Assembly: GCA_016200825.1 (NCBI GenBank)
Contig: JACQEA010000009.1
Coordinates: forward strand, 1 to 7,396
From: Chloroflexota bacterium
GTDB taxonomy: Bacteria > Chloroflexota > Anaerolineae > UBA4142
Length of the DNA stretch: 7,396 nucleotides
Direction: 5' to 3'
The notes under the pieces: model-generated
Database searches by the model: none
What the model was told of the DNA's origin: nothing
Seen by the model: only the letters and a program-made list of their open reading frames with translations
Made by a program: the position numbers and the translations under genes
Shown here: positions 1 to 6,384 of the stretch, one piece after another
Position numbering within the stretch: the first letter of the stretch is position 1
Layout of the letters: each line of letters starts with the position of its first letter

Positions 1-1
1 T

Positions 2-493
2 ATGGGTCAATCCATTCCGATTTTTTGGTTTGGATTGATTCTGATCATTTTGTTCGCGGTCACTTTGCAAAATCCACTCGCGGGTACCGATATTTTTCCA
101 CACGCCGCGCCTCTGCCGCTTTTTCCGGGCGGCGGAATTACAACGCTCGGCGATTACGGTCCGAAAGATCCACTGATTGATCGCATTTGGCATCTAGTGC
201 TGCCCGTTTCCATGCTCGCGATTTTTCAACTCGCGCAACACGTTCGCTATTTGCGCGCCGGCATGCTCGACGTTCTGAAACTCGATTTCATTCGCACCGC
301 GCACGCCAAAGGATTATCGCAACGCGCCATCATTTATGGACACGCGTTCAAGAACGCGGCGATTCCGCTCGTCACGATCATCGCGCTCGAAATTCCCGGT
401 TTGTTCAACGGCGCGCTCTTTACCGAAACGATTTTTTCGTGGCCCGGGATGGGGCGCCAAGGATTCGGTACTAATCGTCGTCGTTATCGTTGA
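2..493 (+). CDS. Peptide ABC transporter permease, DppB/OppB family (5' cut by window edge, 3' end broken)
   Basis: Inner-membrane permease subunit of a binding-protein-dependent peptide/nickel-type importer. The visible part starts inside the gene: the first Met is followed at once by a membrane helix (about residues 8-21 of the fragment), so it is not a true start. The cytoplasmic EAA loop that docks on the ATPase is present (DFIRTAHAKG, fragment residues 95-104), as is the family motif FSWPGMGR (145-152). After that motif the family normally continues for about 50 residues with a last helix ending near DPRIRY. Here the frame runs into an unrelated tail, QGFGTNRRRYR, and stops at 491-493. 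The +1 frame over 455-503 reads DSVLIVVVIVEIFF, which resembles part of the missing helix, so a frameshift plus deletions is likely. The product is probably non-functional unless this is an assembly error. Family call is firm; the substrate is inferred. Confidence 0.85.
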   Translation: MGQSIPIFWFGLILIILFAVTLQNPLAGTDIFPHAAPLPLFPGGGITTLGDYGPKDPLIDRIWHLVLPVSMLAIFQLAQHVRYLRAGMLDVLKLDFIRTAHAKGLSQRAIIYGHAFKNAAIPLVTIIALEIPGLFNGALFTETIFSWPGMGRQGFGTNRRRYR

Positions 494-520
494 AATTTTT
501 TTTTGCAAACGCGATAGAAT
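490..520 (+). promoter_or_regulatory. Possible promoter ahead of the second permease gene
   Basis: TTGAAA at 490-495 and TAGAAT at 515-520 resemble -35 and -10 boxes, with a 19-base spacer that is longer than ideal and contains a run of nine T. It lies just after the broken end of the first permease gene and about 33 bases before the ATG at 554. Permease pairs are normally co-transcribed, so a promoter here would be unusual. Weak support. Confidence 0.3.
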
Positions 521-553
521 CCTGTCCGAAAATTTTGCATCCACGTCCTAATA

Positions 554-1477
554 ATGGCACACGCCGCGCTTGCAACTCCATCCGTTCCGCTCACATCCTT
601 CGCACCGCGCCAAGAAACTTTATTGTCGCTGACGTGGCGCCATTTTCGCCGCCATCGCCTCGCGTTGATCGGCAGCGCGGTGATCGCGCTATTGCTCGTC
701 GGTGTCATCTTTATTCCGATCGCGACGAATTACGATCCGGGCAAAACAAAAATTCTCGATAAATATCTTGCGCCTTCGTTCGAACATTGGATGGGCACGG
801 ACGGACTGGGCCGCGATTTATTTTTGCAAACGATGGAGGGCGGACGCGTCTCGCTCTTCATCGGATTTCTCGCGATGCTGTTGTCCATTGGGATTGGAAC
901 AAGCATCGGTGCGCTCGCAGGCTTTTATGGCAAGGCAGTAGATAATTTTTTGATGCGCCTCGCGGACATCGTGCAAATTTTGCCGACGCTGTTCGTCGCG
1001 ATTTTGTTGACGCAACTTTTGCGCGCGGGTGTGATTCCGTTTCTCAGCGCCGGCATCGCGCCGATCGTGCTGGTGATCGCGGTGACGACGTGGGTCGGCG
1101 TCGCGCGTATTGTGCGCGCGTCTTTTTTATCGCTCAAAGAAAAAGAATTTGTGGAAGCGGGGCGCGCGGCGGGCGCGCAGAATACGCGCATCATCTTGCG
1201 TCACATTCTTCCCAACGCGATGAGCCCGATTATCGTCGCGGCAACATTGCGCGTGGGCGCGGCGATCATCACGGAATCCGGTTTGAGTTTTTTGGGATTT
1301 GGCGTGCAGCCGCCAACGCCCACGTGGGGCAATATGCTGCAACACGCGCAATCGGAAATGGATTACGCGCCGTGGACCGCAGTTTTTCCGGGCTTGCTTA
1401 TTTTTATCACCGTGATCGCGGTCAATTATATCGGCGACGGTTTGCGCGACGCGCTCGACCCACATCACGTCGAATAA
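554..1477 (+). CDS. Peptide ABC transporter permease, DppC/OppC family
   Basis: Second inner-membrane permease subunit of the dipeptide/oligopeptide-type importer, expected to pair with the upstream DppB-like protein and with ATPases and a binding protein outside the window. It is 307 residues and appears complete. The cytoplasmic N-terminus precedes a first helix at about 36-56. The OppC-type signature HWMGTDGLGRDLF lies at 78-90. Several helices follow (about 98-125, 140-160, 166-185), then the EAA loop EFVEAGRAAGAQ (198-209) and LRHILPN (215-221), the motif SFLGFG (245-250) and a last helix (about 277-294). The end, GDGLRDALDP, is typical. The ATG at 554 has no clear Shine-Dalgarno sequence, but no better start preserves the N-terminal OppC region. 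Substrate unknown; the adjacent M20 hydrolase fits peptides or N-acyl amino acids (inference). Confidence 0.93.
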   Translation: MAHAALATPSVPLTSFAPRQETLLSLTWRHFRRHRLALIGSAVIALLLVGVIFIPIATNYDPGKTKILDKYLAPSFEHWMGTDGLGRDLFLQTMEGGRVSLFIGFLAMLLSIGIGTSIGALAGFYGKAVDNFLMRLADIVQILPTLFVAILLTQLLRAGVIPFLSAGIAPIVLVIAVTTWVGVARIVRASFLSLKEKEFVEAGRAAGAQNTRIILRHILPNAMSPIIVAATLRVGAAIITESGLSFLGFGVQPPTPTWGNMLQHAQSEMDYAPWTAVFPGLLIFITVIAVNYIGDGLRDALDPHHVE

Positions 1478-1514
1478 TTTCACGCCAACTCAATAACTCA
1501 CCTTACGCATCGTT

Positions 1515-1655
1515 TGTCACTCTGAGCAGATTCGCTTTGCTCACTGTAAACTCCGCGAAGAGTCTCGTTGCCTCAAAAGAACGCAAAACCAAAACGAGCA
1601 AGAATTCGGTTGAAGCAACAAGATTCTTCACTCGCTTCGCTCGTTCAGAATGACA
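1515..1655. repeat. Imperfect inverted repeat of about 140 bases, dispersed-repeat or MITE type
   Basis: The left end TGTCACTCTGAGC (1515-1527) faces GTTCAGAATGACA (1643-1655), matching its reverse complement at 11 of 13 positions. Closer in, 1557-1574 faces 1612-1629 with 15 of 18 matches. A short stretch of the left arm has no partner, and the centre (about 1575-1611) is an A-rich loop. Ends of the form GTCATTCTGA with an inner GAAGAATCT resemble an intergenic repeat that I recall from many bacterial genomes; that recollection is not verified here. No coding content. It could fold in the 3' untranslated RNA of the permease operon. Confidence 0.7.
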
Positions 1656-1679
1656 GTGCGTAGCGTCAGTCCATAGATT

Positions 1680-1739
1680 GGTGACAAGAAAAGTTTTTGC
1701 GCGATGCAAAACTGATTGTCACCTTTTCGTTATTATTTT
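1680..1739 (+). terminator. Hairpin with T-rich tail, probable terminator of the permease operon
   Basis: GGTGACAA (1680-1687) pairs perfectly with TTGTCACC (1716-1723). Inside, AGTTTTTGC (1692-1700) pairs with GCAAAACT (1706-1713) with a one-base bulge, leaving a GCGAT loop. The stem is followed directly by TTTTCGTTATTATTTT (1724-1739). This resembles a rho-independent terminator, though the stem is AT-rich inside and the T run is interrupted. It lies about 200 bases after the permease stop, beyond the inverted repeat, so it may instead be a structured leader or repeat remnant. Confidence 0.5.
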
Positions 1740-1792
1740 CAAACGAGTTGCCATTCGCCGTTGGCGCATCAAAAGTTGAATAAAAATTAATT

Positions 1793-1857
1793 GGACACTG
1801 ATGAACACTGATCTTCACGGATAAGAAATCTGTGTTTATCTGTGTTAATCTGTGTCC
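1793..1857. repeat. Palindrome with arms of three 10-base tandem units
   Basis: The left arm is three units: GGACACTGAT (1793-1802), GAACACTGAT (1803-1812) and CTTCACGGAT (1813-1822). After a 5-base loop (AAGAA), the right arm is ATCTGTGTTT, ATCTGTGTTA and ATCTGTGTCC (1828-1857). The arms pair at 23 of 30 positions. I see no clear target-site duplication. It ends 7 bases before the ribosome binding site of the M20 gene, so it probably forms a hairpin in that gene's leader. Confidence 0.75.
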
Positions 1858-1864
1858 CATTTTC

Positions 1865-1871
1865 AAGGGAG
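1865..1871 (+). promoter_or_regulatory. Ribosome binding site fixing the TTG start of the M20 gene
   Basis: AAGGGAG at 1865-1871 lies 8 bases before the TTG at 1880. This favours TTG 1880 over the in-frame GTG at 1832, which lies inside the palindrome and would add repeat-encoded residues (FICVNLCPIF) that do not belong to the family. Confidence 0.75.
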
Positions 1872-1879
1872 AAAAAATA

Positions 1880-3064
1880 TTGAATCACGCCCAACTCAAA
1901 CAACAAGCCATCGCCGCGATTGATTCTTTGCGCGCTGAATTTATTCAAGTCAGCACGACGTTGCATGGCAATCCCGAATTGGCGTTCAAAGAATTTAAAT
2001 CCGCCGCGCTCTTGTGCGATACGATGGAAAAGCACGGCTTGAAAATTCAACGCGGCATCGCGGAATTAGAAACCGCGTTTCGCGGCGAAACGCGCGGCGC
2101 GCACTCATCGCCCACCATCGCGATTCTGGCCGAGTACGATGCCCTACCGGATATTGGACACGCGTGCGGACACAATTTGATCGGCACCGCCGCGATTGCC
2201 GCGGGGATCGCGTTGCAACGCGTGGTGAAAGATTTGCCGGGGCGCGTGATCGTGATGGGAACTCCGGCGGAAGAAGGCGGCGGCGGAAAATTAATTTTGC
2301 TCGAACGCGGCGCGTTCAAAGACGTGGACGCGGCGATGATGTTTCATCCCGCCAGCCGCACGATGACAACGCGCGGCTCGCTTGCCTCGACGCGATTAAA
2401 AATCGAATTTATCGGCAAAGCCTCGCATGCCGCCGCCGCGCCAGAGGATGGGATCAACGCGCTGGAAGCCGTGATCCTCACGTTCAACAATGTCAACGCG
2501 TTACGTTTGCATTTGAAATCGGACGCGCGCGTGCATGGCATCATCACGAACGGCGGCTCGGCCGCGAATATTATTCCCGAGTACGCCGCGGCAACTTTTA
2601 GCGTGCGCGCGGCGTCGCAAAAATACGCGCGCCAAGTTTTGGATCGCGTGGTCGCATGCGCGCAAGCCGCCGCAACCGCGACGGGCGCGGAATTAAAATT
2701 TTCAACCAAGCCGGGCTACTCAGAAATAATTCCCAATCCAACAATGGCGCGCGTGTTCGCAGAAAATTTGCGCGCGCTCGGCATCGAAGTAAACGAACCG
2801 CGCGCGAATGAACGCATGGGCTCGACCGACATGGGCAACGTGAGTCAAACCATTCCCGCCATTCATCCGTACTTGGCGATCACGCCGAACGGGATCGCGG
2901 GTCACACGGTTGCATTTCGTGACGCCGCGATTTCTCCGGCGGGAATGCAAGGCATGTTGGACGCCGCGAAAGCGATGGCGATGACGGCGATTGATCTGTT
3001 GCGCGAGCCCGCGCTCTTGCAAAACGCGAAAGCGGAATTGAAAAAAACCCGGAACGAGAACTAG
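1880..3064 (+). CDS. M20 family metallo-amidohydrolase, aminoacylase-1-like 2 / AbgB type
   Basis: Cytoplasmic zinc-dependent hydrolase that cleaves an amide or peptide bond in small substrates such as dipeptides, N-acyl amino acids or aminobenzoyl-glutamate; the exact substrate cannot be read from sequence. The product is 394 residues, the usual length. Metal-site motifs in order: HGNPELAFKE (29-38), EYDALPDIGHACGHN (85-99, with Cys96 and His98), the catalytic PAEEGGGGK (129-137, Glu131/Glu132) and MFHP (His156). The dimerisation domain follows from about 164 to 280 (GKASHAAAAPEDG). The catalytic domain then resumes with MGSTDMGNVSQ and GHTVAFRDAA. The EYDALP...GHACGHN and EEGGGG combination points to the ACY1L2/PM20D2 subgroup. 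It follows the peptide permeases in the same direction but across about 400 bases, so it probably has its own promoter. The stop TAG lies in the direct repeat flanking the next element. Confidence 0.9.
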   Translation: MNHAQLKQQAIAAIDSLRAEFIQVSTTLHGNPELAFKEFKSAALLCDTMEKHGLKIQRGIAELETAFRGETRGAHSSPTIAILAEYDALPDIGHACGHNLIGTAAIAAGIALQRVVKDLPGRVIVMGTPAEEGGGGKLILLERGAFKDVDAAMMFHPASRTMTTRGSLASTRLKIEFIGKASHAAAAPEDGINALEAVILTFNNVNALRLHLKSDARVHGIITNGGSAANIIPEYAAATFSVRAASQKYARQVLDRVVACAQAAATATGAELKFSTKPGYSEIIPNPTMARVFAENLRALGIEVNEPRANERMGSTDMGNVSQTIPAIHPYLAITPNGIAGHTVAFRDAAISPAGMQGMLDAAKAMAMTAIDLLREPALLQNAKAELKKTRNEN

Positions 3065-3193
3065 TTCACTGGTGATTACTTATATCTTACCACAGAGGTC
3101 ACAGAGAACACAGAGATCAAATAATTTTTTTCTCTGTGTCCCCTGTGTTCTCTGTGGTTGATTAGACTTGTGAGTAATCGCCCGTAGTTCACT
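3062..3193. mobile_element. MITE-like palindromic element with 10-base terminal inverted repeats and 9-base flanking direct repeats
   Basis: TAGTTCACT occurs at 3062-3070 and again at 3185-3193. Between the copies, GGTGATTACT (3071-3080) faces AGTAATCGCC (3173-3182), an inverted repeat with 9 of 10 matches. Inside, 3089-3115 faces 3132-3158 with 23 of 27 matches; each arm is three 9-base units based on CACAGAG (ACCACAGAG, GTCACAGAG, AACACAGAG). The layout suggests a non-autonomous insertion of about 114 bases with a 9-base target duplication. One flaw is that two extra bases (CG, 3183-3184) separate the right inverted repeat from the right direct repeat. There is no transposase gene in the window. 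Confidence 0.6.
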
Positions 3194-3194
3194 C

Positions 3195-3223
3195 TTGCCA
3201 AATCAATACGTTTTGTCTATAAT
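3195..3223 (+). promoter_or_regulatory. Sigma-70-type promoter of the DUF1540-GNAT-pgpH-ybeY cluster
   Basis: TTGCCA at 3195-3200, a 17-base spacer, and a perfect TATAAT at 3218-3223. Transcription would start near 3230, giving a leader of about 33 bases before the ATG at 3263. The -35 box begins 2 bases after the right direct repeat of the neighbouring element. This is the best promoter in the window. Confidence 0.8.
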
Positions 3224-3250
3224 TTGCGTCGCTCAAAAGCCGAGAACAGA

Positions 3251-3255
3251 GGAGG
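3251..3255 (+). promoter_or_regulatory. Strong ribosome binding site of the small Cys-rich gene
   Basis: GGAGG inside AGAGGAGGAA lies 7 bases before the ATG at 3263. With the promoter just upstream, it is the main evidence that this very short reading frame is a real gene. Confidence 0.85.
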
Positions 3256-3262
3256 AACAGAT

Positions 3263-3400
3263 ATGACGACGCGGATTCGTTGTCGCGAACATCGTTGCGC
3301 ATTTAATAAACGCGGCATCTGCACCTCACCCGAAATCGAATACGATCCGGGTCAAGACGCGCAGTGGAGTAGTCGCCGCAAAACAGGACGCCGGCGATGA
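3263..3400 (+). CDS. Small Cys-rich protein, DUF1540-like
   Basis: A 45-residue basic protein. Its N-terminal half carries C-x4-C-x7-C: CREHRCAFN (7-15) and RGICTSPEI (17-25), with Cys at 7, 12 and 20. The arrangement C-x4-C-x-[FY]-N-x(2)-G-x-C-T-x-x-x-I matches what I know of DUF1540, a family of short, probably metal-binding proteins of unknown role. The C-terminus is Arg/Lys-rich (SSRRKTGRRR). An excellent promoter and ribosome binding site precede it, and its TGA overlaps the next gene's start by 4 bases (ATGA), so the two are probably translationally coupled. That it is a gene is well supported; the family match is from memory and moderately sure; the function is unknown. Confidence 0.8.
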   Translation: MTTRIRCREHRCAFNKRGICTSPEIEYDPGQDAQWSSRRKTGRRR

Positions 3401-4275
3401 CGCCGCGCGTTGAATTCTTTTCACGCGGAGTGACGATTCGTCCTTTGGACGCGTGGGCAGAATTTCAAGCCGCCGAAAATCTCGAGCGCGTCGTTTGGCA
3501 AATGCCGGACTGGCGCGATGCTGTGCCCGCCAATCTTCTGATCGCCGCGCAGAAGAACGGCGGGCTTGTTCTTGGCGCGTTCGTTGACGCGCGCCTCGTT
3601 GGTTTCGCGTTTAGTTTTCTCGCGACCGATACCGCGCCCGCGTCGCTCAAACATCATTCGCATATGCTCGCGGTGTTGCCGGAATTTCAATCGCGCGGGA
3701 TTGGACTAGAACTCAAACTCGCGCAGCGCGCGATTTGTTTGACGCGCGGAATTGATTTGATGACGTGGACGTTTGATCCGTTGCAAGCGCTCAACGCGAA
3801 TCTTAATTTGTGGCGACTCGGCGCGCACGCGCGGCATTATCTCGCGGATGCGTACGGAGAAATGTCCGACGGTTTGAATGCGGGCTTGGCATCCGATCGT
3901 TTTATCGTTGAATGGAAAATGAACGATGCGCGCGTGCGCGCGTGCGCGCAGACCGAACCGGCGCGGCTCGATTGGGCCAATTTATTGCGCGACGGCGCGC
4001 GCGAAATTTTTTCCGTCGCGTTCGACGCGCCGAATGTGCCGCGTGTGCGCGATCAATGTGCGCTTGACGGCGACACACTCCTCATCGAAATTCCGGCGCA
4101 GATCAACGCGCTCAAAACCGCGTCGCTCGCGGTGGCGCGCGAATGGCGCGCGCGCACGCGCGCGGTGTTTCAAAACGCGTTCGCGTCCGGTTATCGCGCG
4201 GAAAATTTTGTTTACGCCGAACAGAATGGCGCGCGCCGCGCGGCGTACGTATTGAGGCGCGATGATCGCCGGTGA
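3397..4275 (+). CDS. GNAT-superfamily acyltransferase, COG3375-like
   Basis: Probable cytoplasmic acetyl-CoA-dependent N-acyltransferase of 292 residues; the acceptor is unknown. The N-terminal half holds the GNAT fold: strands around LVLGAFVDARLVGFAF (57-72), then HSHMLAVLPEFQSRGIG (87-103), where Q98-SRGIG is the acyl-CoA pyrophosphate loop (Q/R-x-x-G-x-G). The following MTWTFDPLQALNANLN and LADAYGEMSDGLNAGLASDRF are characteristic of COG3375 proteins. The rest (about 175-292) is a C-terminal extension without motifs I recognise. It overlaps the upstream Cys-rich gene by 4 bases and pgpH by 14 bases, so it is surely part of the operon. Codon use is strongly GCG/CGC, giving long alternating purine-pyrimidine runs. 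Confidence 0.85.
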   Translation: MTPRVEFFSRGVTIRPLDAWAEFQAAENLERVVWQMPDWRDAVPANLLIAAQKNGGLVLGAFVDARLVGFAFSFLATDTAPASLKHHSHMLAVLPEFQSRGIGLELKLAQRAICLTRGIDLMTWTFDPLQALNANLNLWRLGAHARHYLADAYGEMSDGLNAGLASDRFIVEWKMNDARVRACAQTEPARLDWANLLRDGAREIFSVAFDAPNVPRVRDQCALDGDTLLIEIPAQINALKTASLAVAREWRARTRAVFQNAFASGYRAENFVYAEQNGARRAAYVLRRDDRR

Positions 4276-6328
4276 TCCTTCCTTTCGCCGCGTCTCGCCG
4301 CTCACGCCCTGGCAAACCGCGCGCGCGTTTTTCATCGCGATTATTTTCGCGCTCGCGCTCGGGATTCTCCTCGCGTTTCAACCGCTGCCAGACTCTTTTC
4401 GTCTCGAAGCCGGCAAGGTCAGTCCCAAAACAATTCTCGCGCCGGAACGCGTGACGTTTGCGAGCCAATTGCAAACTGAAGACGCGCGCGCCAAAGCCGA
4501 AGCGCAAACCAAAGACGTGTACGATCCGCCCGACGCGAATTTAGCGCGCGAACGCGTGCGTTTGACTCGGCGCGTGTTTGATTACATTGATTCGGTGCGC
4601 CACGATCCGTACAGCGATCCTGCCGCGAAATTAGACGCGGTGCAGGCAATTCCAAATCTCACGCTGTCCGTCTTGGCGTTGAGTCGCACGCTCGCGCTGG
4701 ATGAAACCGTTTATCATCGCGTCGTCAGCGAAACATTGTACGTTGTAGACGGAATGATGCGCGAAGAAATTCGCGCGGCCGATTTTTCCGCCGCTTCCGC
4801 CAAAATTCCCGCGCGCGTTTCGCTCGCGTTCACGGCGGATGAAGCCGATTTTGTCGCGCAGTGGGCGCGCGTCTTTATTACGCCGAACAGTTTTCTAAAT
4901 GCGCAACGCACGAACGAACAACGCGCGCTCGCGCACGATCGCGTGGGTACGGTGTATCGCACGATTGAAAAAGGCGAAGCGGTGGTGCGCGAAGGTGAAA
5001 TTGTTTCGCCGCTGGCGTTGGAATCGTTGGAGGCGTTGGGAATTTTGCGCACGCGCATCACAGTCGCGGATTACGCCGCGCCGTTTTTGTTTGCGTTGGT
5101 GATCGTCGCGTTGCTCGCGATCTATTTAGCGCGCTTGCGTCGCGCGGTGTTGCAATATCCGCGCGCGTTGTTGTTGATCGCGACCCTGATCATTATTTTT
5201 GTGGCGGGCGCAAAATGGCTCGCGGCCGATCGCGTCCTGTTCGTCTATCTTTATCCGGTCACCGCCGCGACGATGTTGATCGCGGTTTTGATTGACACGG
5301 AAACTGCGCTCGCGGTCGCCGTCGCGCTCGCGCTATGTATCGGCTATGTTGTGCATTCATCGTTAGAGTTGACGGTGTATGCCTTGTTGAGCGGCATCAG
5401 CGCGGCGTTGAGTTTGGGGCGCATTGATCGCTTGACCCAATTTTTTAGAAGCGGCGCGTACATCGCGGGCATCAATGCGCTCTTGATTATTATTTTTCAA
5501 CTCGCGGCAAATGAAACGAATTGGTTGACCTGGAGTCAATTTCTGCTCGCCGCGCTCGCGCATGGCGCGCTCGCCGCGCTCGTGGCGTTAGGCAGTTTAT
5601 TTGGATTGGGTCGCGTGTTTGGCATTACGACTTCGATTGAACTGCTTGATCTGGCGCGGCCAACGCATCCGCTCTTGCAAAAATTATTGCGCGATGCGCC
5701 CGGCACGTATCATCACAGTTTGATTGTCGGTCAGCTCGCCGAACAAGCCGCGCACGCGATTGGCGCGGACGCGTTATTGGTGCATGTCGGCGCGTATTAT
5801 CACGACGTCGGCAAAACAAATAATCCCCACGCGTTCGTTGAAAATCAATTGGATGGAATCAACATTCACGATTCACTTGCGCCGCAGACGAGCGCGGCAA
5901 TTGTGATTGATCATGTCGCGGCGGGGCTGGCGCTGACCGCGCAGTACGCGCTGCCGCAACGCGTGCGCGATCTCATTCCGCAACATCACGGCACGACGCA
6001 CGCGGCTTATTTTTTTCGCCAAGCCGCGCAAAACGGCGCAGTGAACGAAAATGATTTTCGTTATCCCGGTCCCAAACCGCAATCGCGCGAAGCCGCGATC
6101 TTGATGCTCGCCGATAGCGTGGAGGCGACGACGCGCGCGGATCGTCCGAGTACGCCGGAACAAATTCGCGCGCTCATCGCGCGCATCGTCGACGCGCGAT
6201 TACGCGATGGACAATTGAGCGAATGTGATCTGACCTTGCGCGATCTGCAACAGATTCAAGACGCGTTCTTTGGCGTACTTCAAGGGTTGTTTCATCCGCG
6301 CATTCGTTATCCCGAAGCAAAAGTTTGA
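4262..6328 (+). CDS. pgpH: 7TM HD-domain phosphodiesterase, PgpH family
   Basis: Membrane protein of 688 residues whose cytoplasmic HD domain, in characterised Gram-positive members, hydrolyses cyclic-di-AMP to pApA. Order of parts: a short cytoplasmic start; helix 1 at about 18-38; an extracytoplasmic 7TMR-HDED sensor domain at about 42-265 (GKVSPKTILAPERVTF near the start, GEAVVREGEIVSP near the end); a bundle of helices at about 270-450; then the HD domain. HD residues visible are YHHS (His484, His485), YYHDVGK (His514-Asp515), PQHHG (His575, His576) and DSVEA (Asp618), so the metal site looks complete. The start overlaps the GNAT gene by 14 bases. The next gene is ybeY, the usual neighbour. 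The family is certain; the c-di-AMP substrate is inferred by homology. Confidence 0.92.
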   Translation: MIAGDPSFRRVSPLTPWQTARAFFIAIIFALALGILLAFQPLPDSFRLEAGKVSPKTILAPERVTFASQLQTEDARAKAEAQTKDVYDPPDANLARERVRLTRRVFDYIDSVRHDPYSDPAAKLDAVQAIPNLTLSVLALSRTLALDETVYHRVVSETLYVVDGMMREEIRAADFSAASAKIPARVSLAFTADEADFVAQWARVFITPNSFLNAQRTNEQRALAHDRVGTVYRTIEKGEAVVREGEIVSPLALESLEALGILRTRITVADYAAPFLFALVIVALLAIYLARLRRAVLQYPRALLLIATLIIIFVAGAKWLAADRVLFVYLYPVTAATMLIAVLIDTETALAVAVALALCIGYVVHSSLELTVYALLSGISAALSLGRIDRLTQFFRSGAYIAGINALLIIIFQLAANETNWLTWSQFLLAALAHGALAALVALGSLFGLGRVFGITTSIELLDLARPTHPLLQKLLRDAPGTYHHSLIVGQLAEQAAHAIGADALLVHVGAYYHDVGKTNNPHAFVENQLDGINIHDSLAPQTSAAIVIDHVAAGLALTAQYALPQRVRDLIPQHHGTTHAAYFFRQAAQNGAVNENDFRYPGPKPQSREAAILMLADSVEATTRADRPSTPEQIRALIARIVDARLRDGQLSECDLTLRDLQQIQDAFFGVLQGLFHPRIRYPEAKV

Positions 6329-6335
6329 TTGAACG

Positions 6336-6363
6336 GACGATAGACGATGGACGATGGACAGTA
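6336..6363. repeat. Short tandem repeat of 7-base units between pgpH and ybeY
   Basis: Four consecutive 7-base units: GACGATA, GACGATG, GACGATG, GACAGTA. The same unit family makes up the palindrome after ybeY (6813-6892). No inverted arm is visible here, so this looks like a half-element. If ybeY began at the TTG at 6325, this repeat would be translated as part of its N-terminus. Confidence 0.7.
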
Positions 6364-6384
6364 ATTCAAAGGCAGGATTTAGAT

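Larger units (their letters stand above)
1478..1879. other. Gene-free region of about 400 bases with three inverted-repeat structures
   Basis: No credible gene on either strand. From left to right it holds a long imperfect inverted repeat (1515-1655), a terminator-like hairpin (1680-1739) and a palindrome with tandem-repeat arms (1793-1857), each listed separately. Base composition is clearly more AT-rich than the flanking genes. A TTGCCA at 1748-1753 has no good -10 partner, so I could not place the promoter of the M20 gene. Confidence 0.7.

Noticed and set aside
336..551. Separate gene in the +1 frame over the end of the first permease
   Set aside because: Most of it is a shadow frame; only its hydrophobic stretch near 455-500 is meaningful, as a remnant of the permease.
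1503..1709. Small reading frame on the minus strand in the intergenic region
   Set aside because: It is wholly explained by the inverted repeat, has no ribosome binding site and no recognisable protein.
1748..1776. Promoter for the M20 gene built on TTGCCA at 1748
   Set aside because: The hexamer at the right distance is AAAAGT, not a -10 box.
1793..1857. CRISPR-like short repeats
   Set aside because: The units are contiguous or directly inverted, with no unique spacers between them and no cas genes nearby.
1832..1879. GTG at 1832 as start of the M20 gene
   Set aside because: It lies inside the palindrome and adds residues without family similarity; TTG 1880 has a well-placed ribosome binding site.
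3224..3262. Riboswitch in the leader of the DUF1540-like gene
   Set aside because: The leader is only about 33 bases, too short for a known riboswitch, and shows no conserved fold.
4112..4507. Long minus-strand frames opposite the GNAT and pgpH genes
   Set aside because: They are Arg-rich mirror frames caused by GCG/CGC codon bias, with no start signals or family features.
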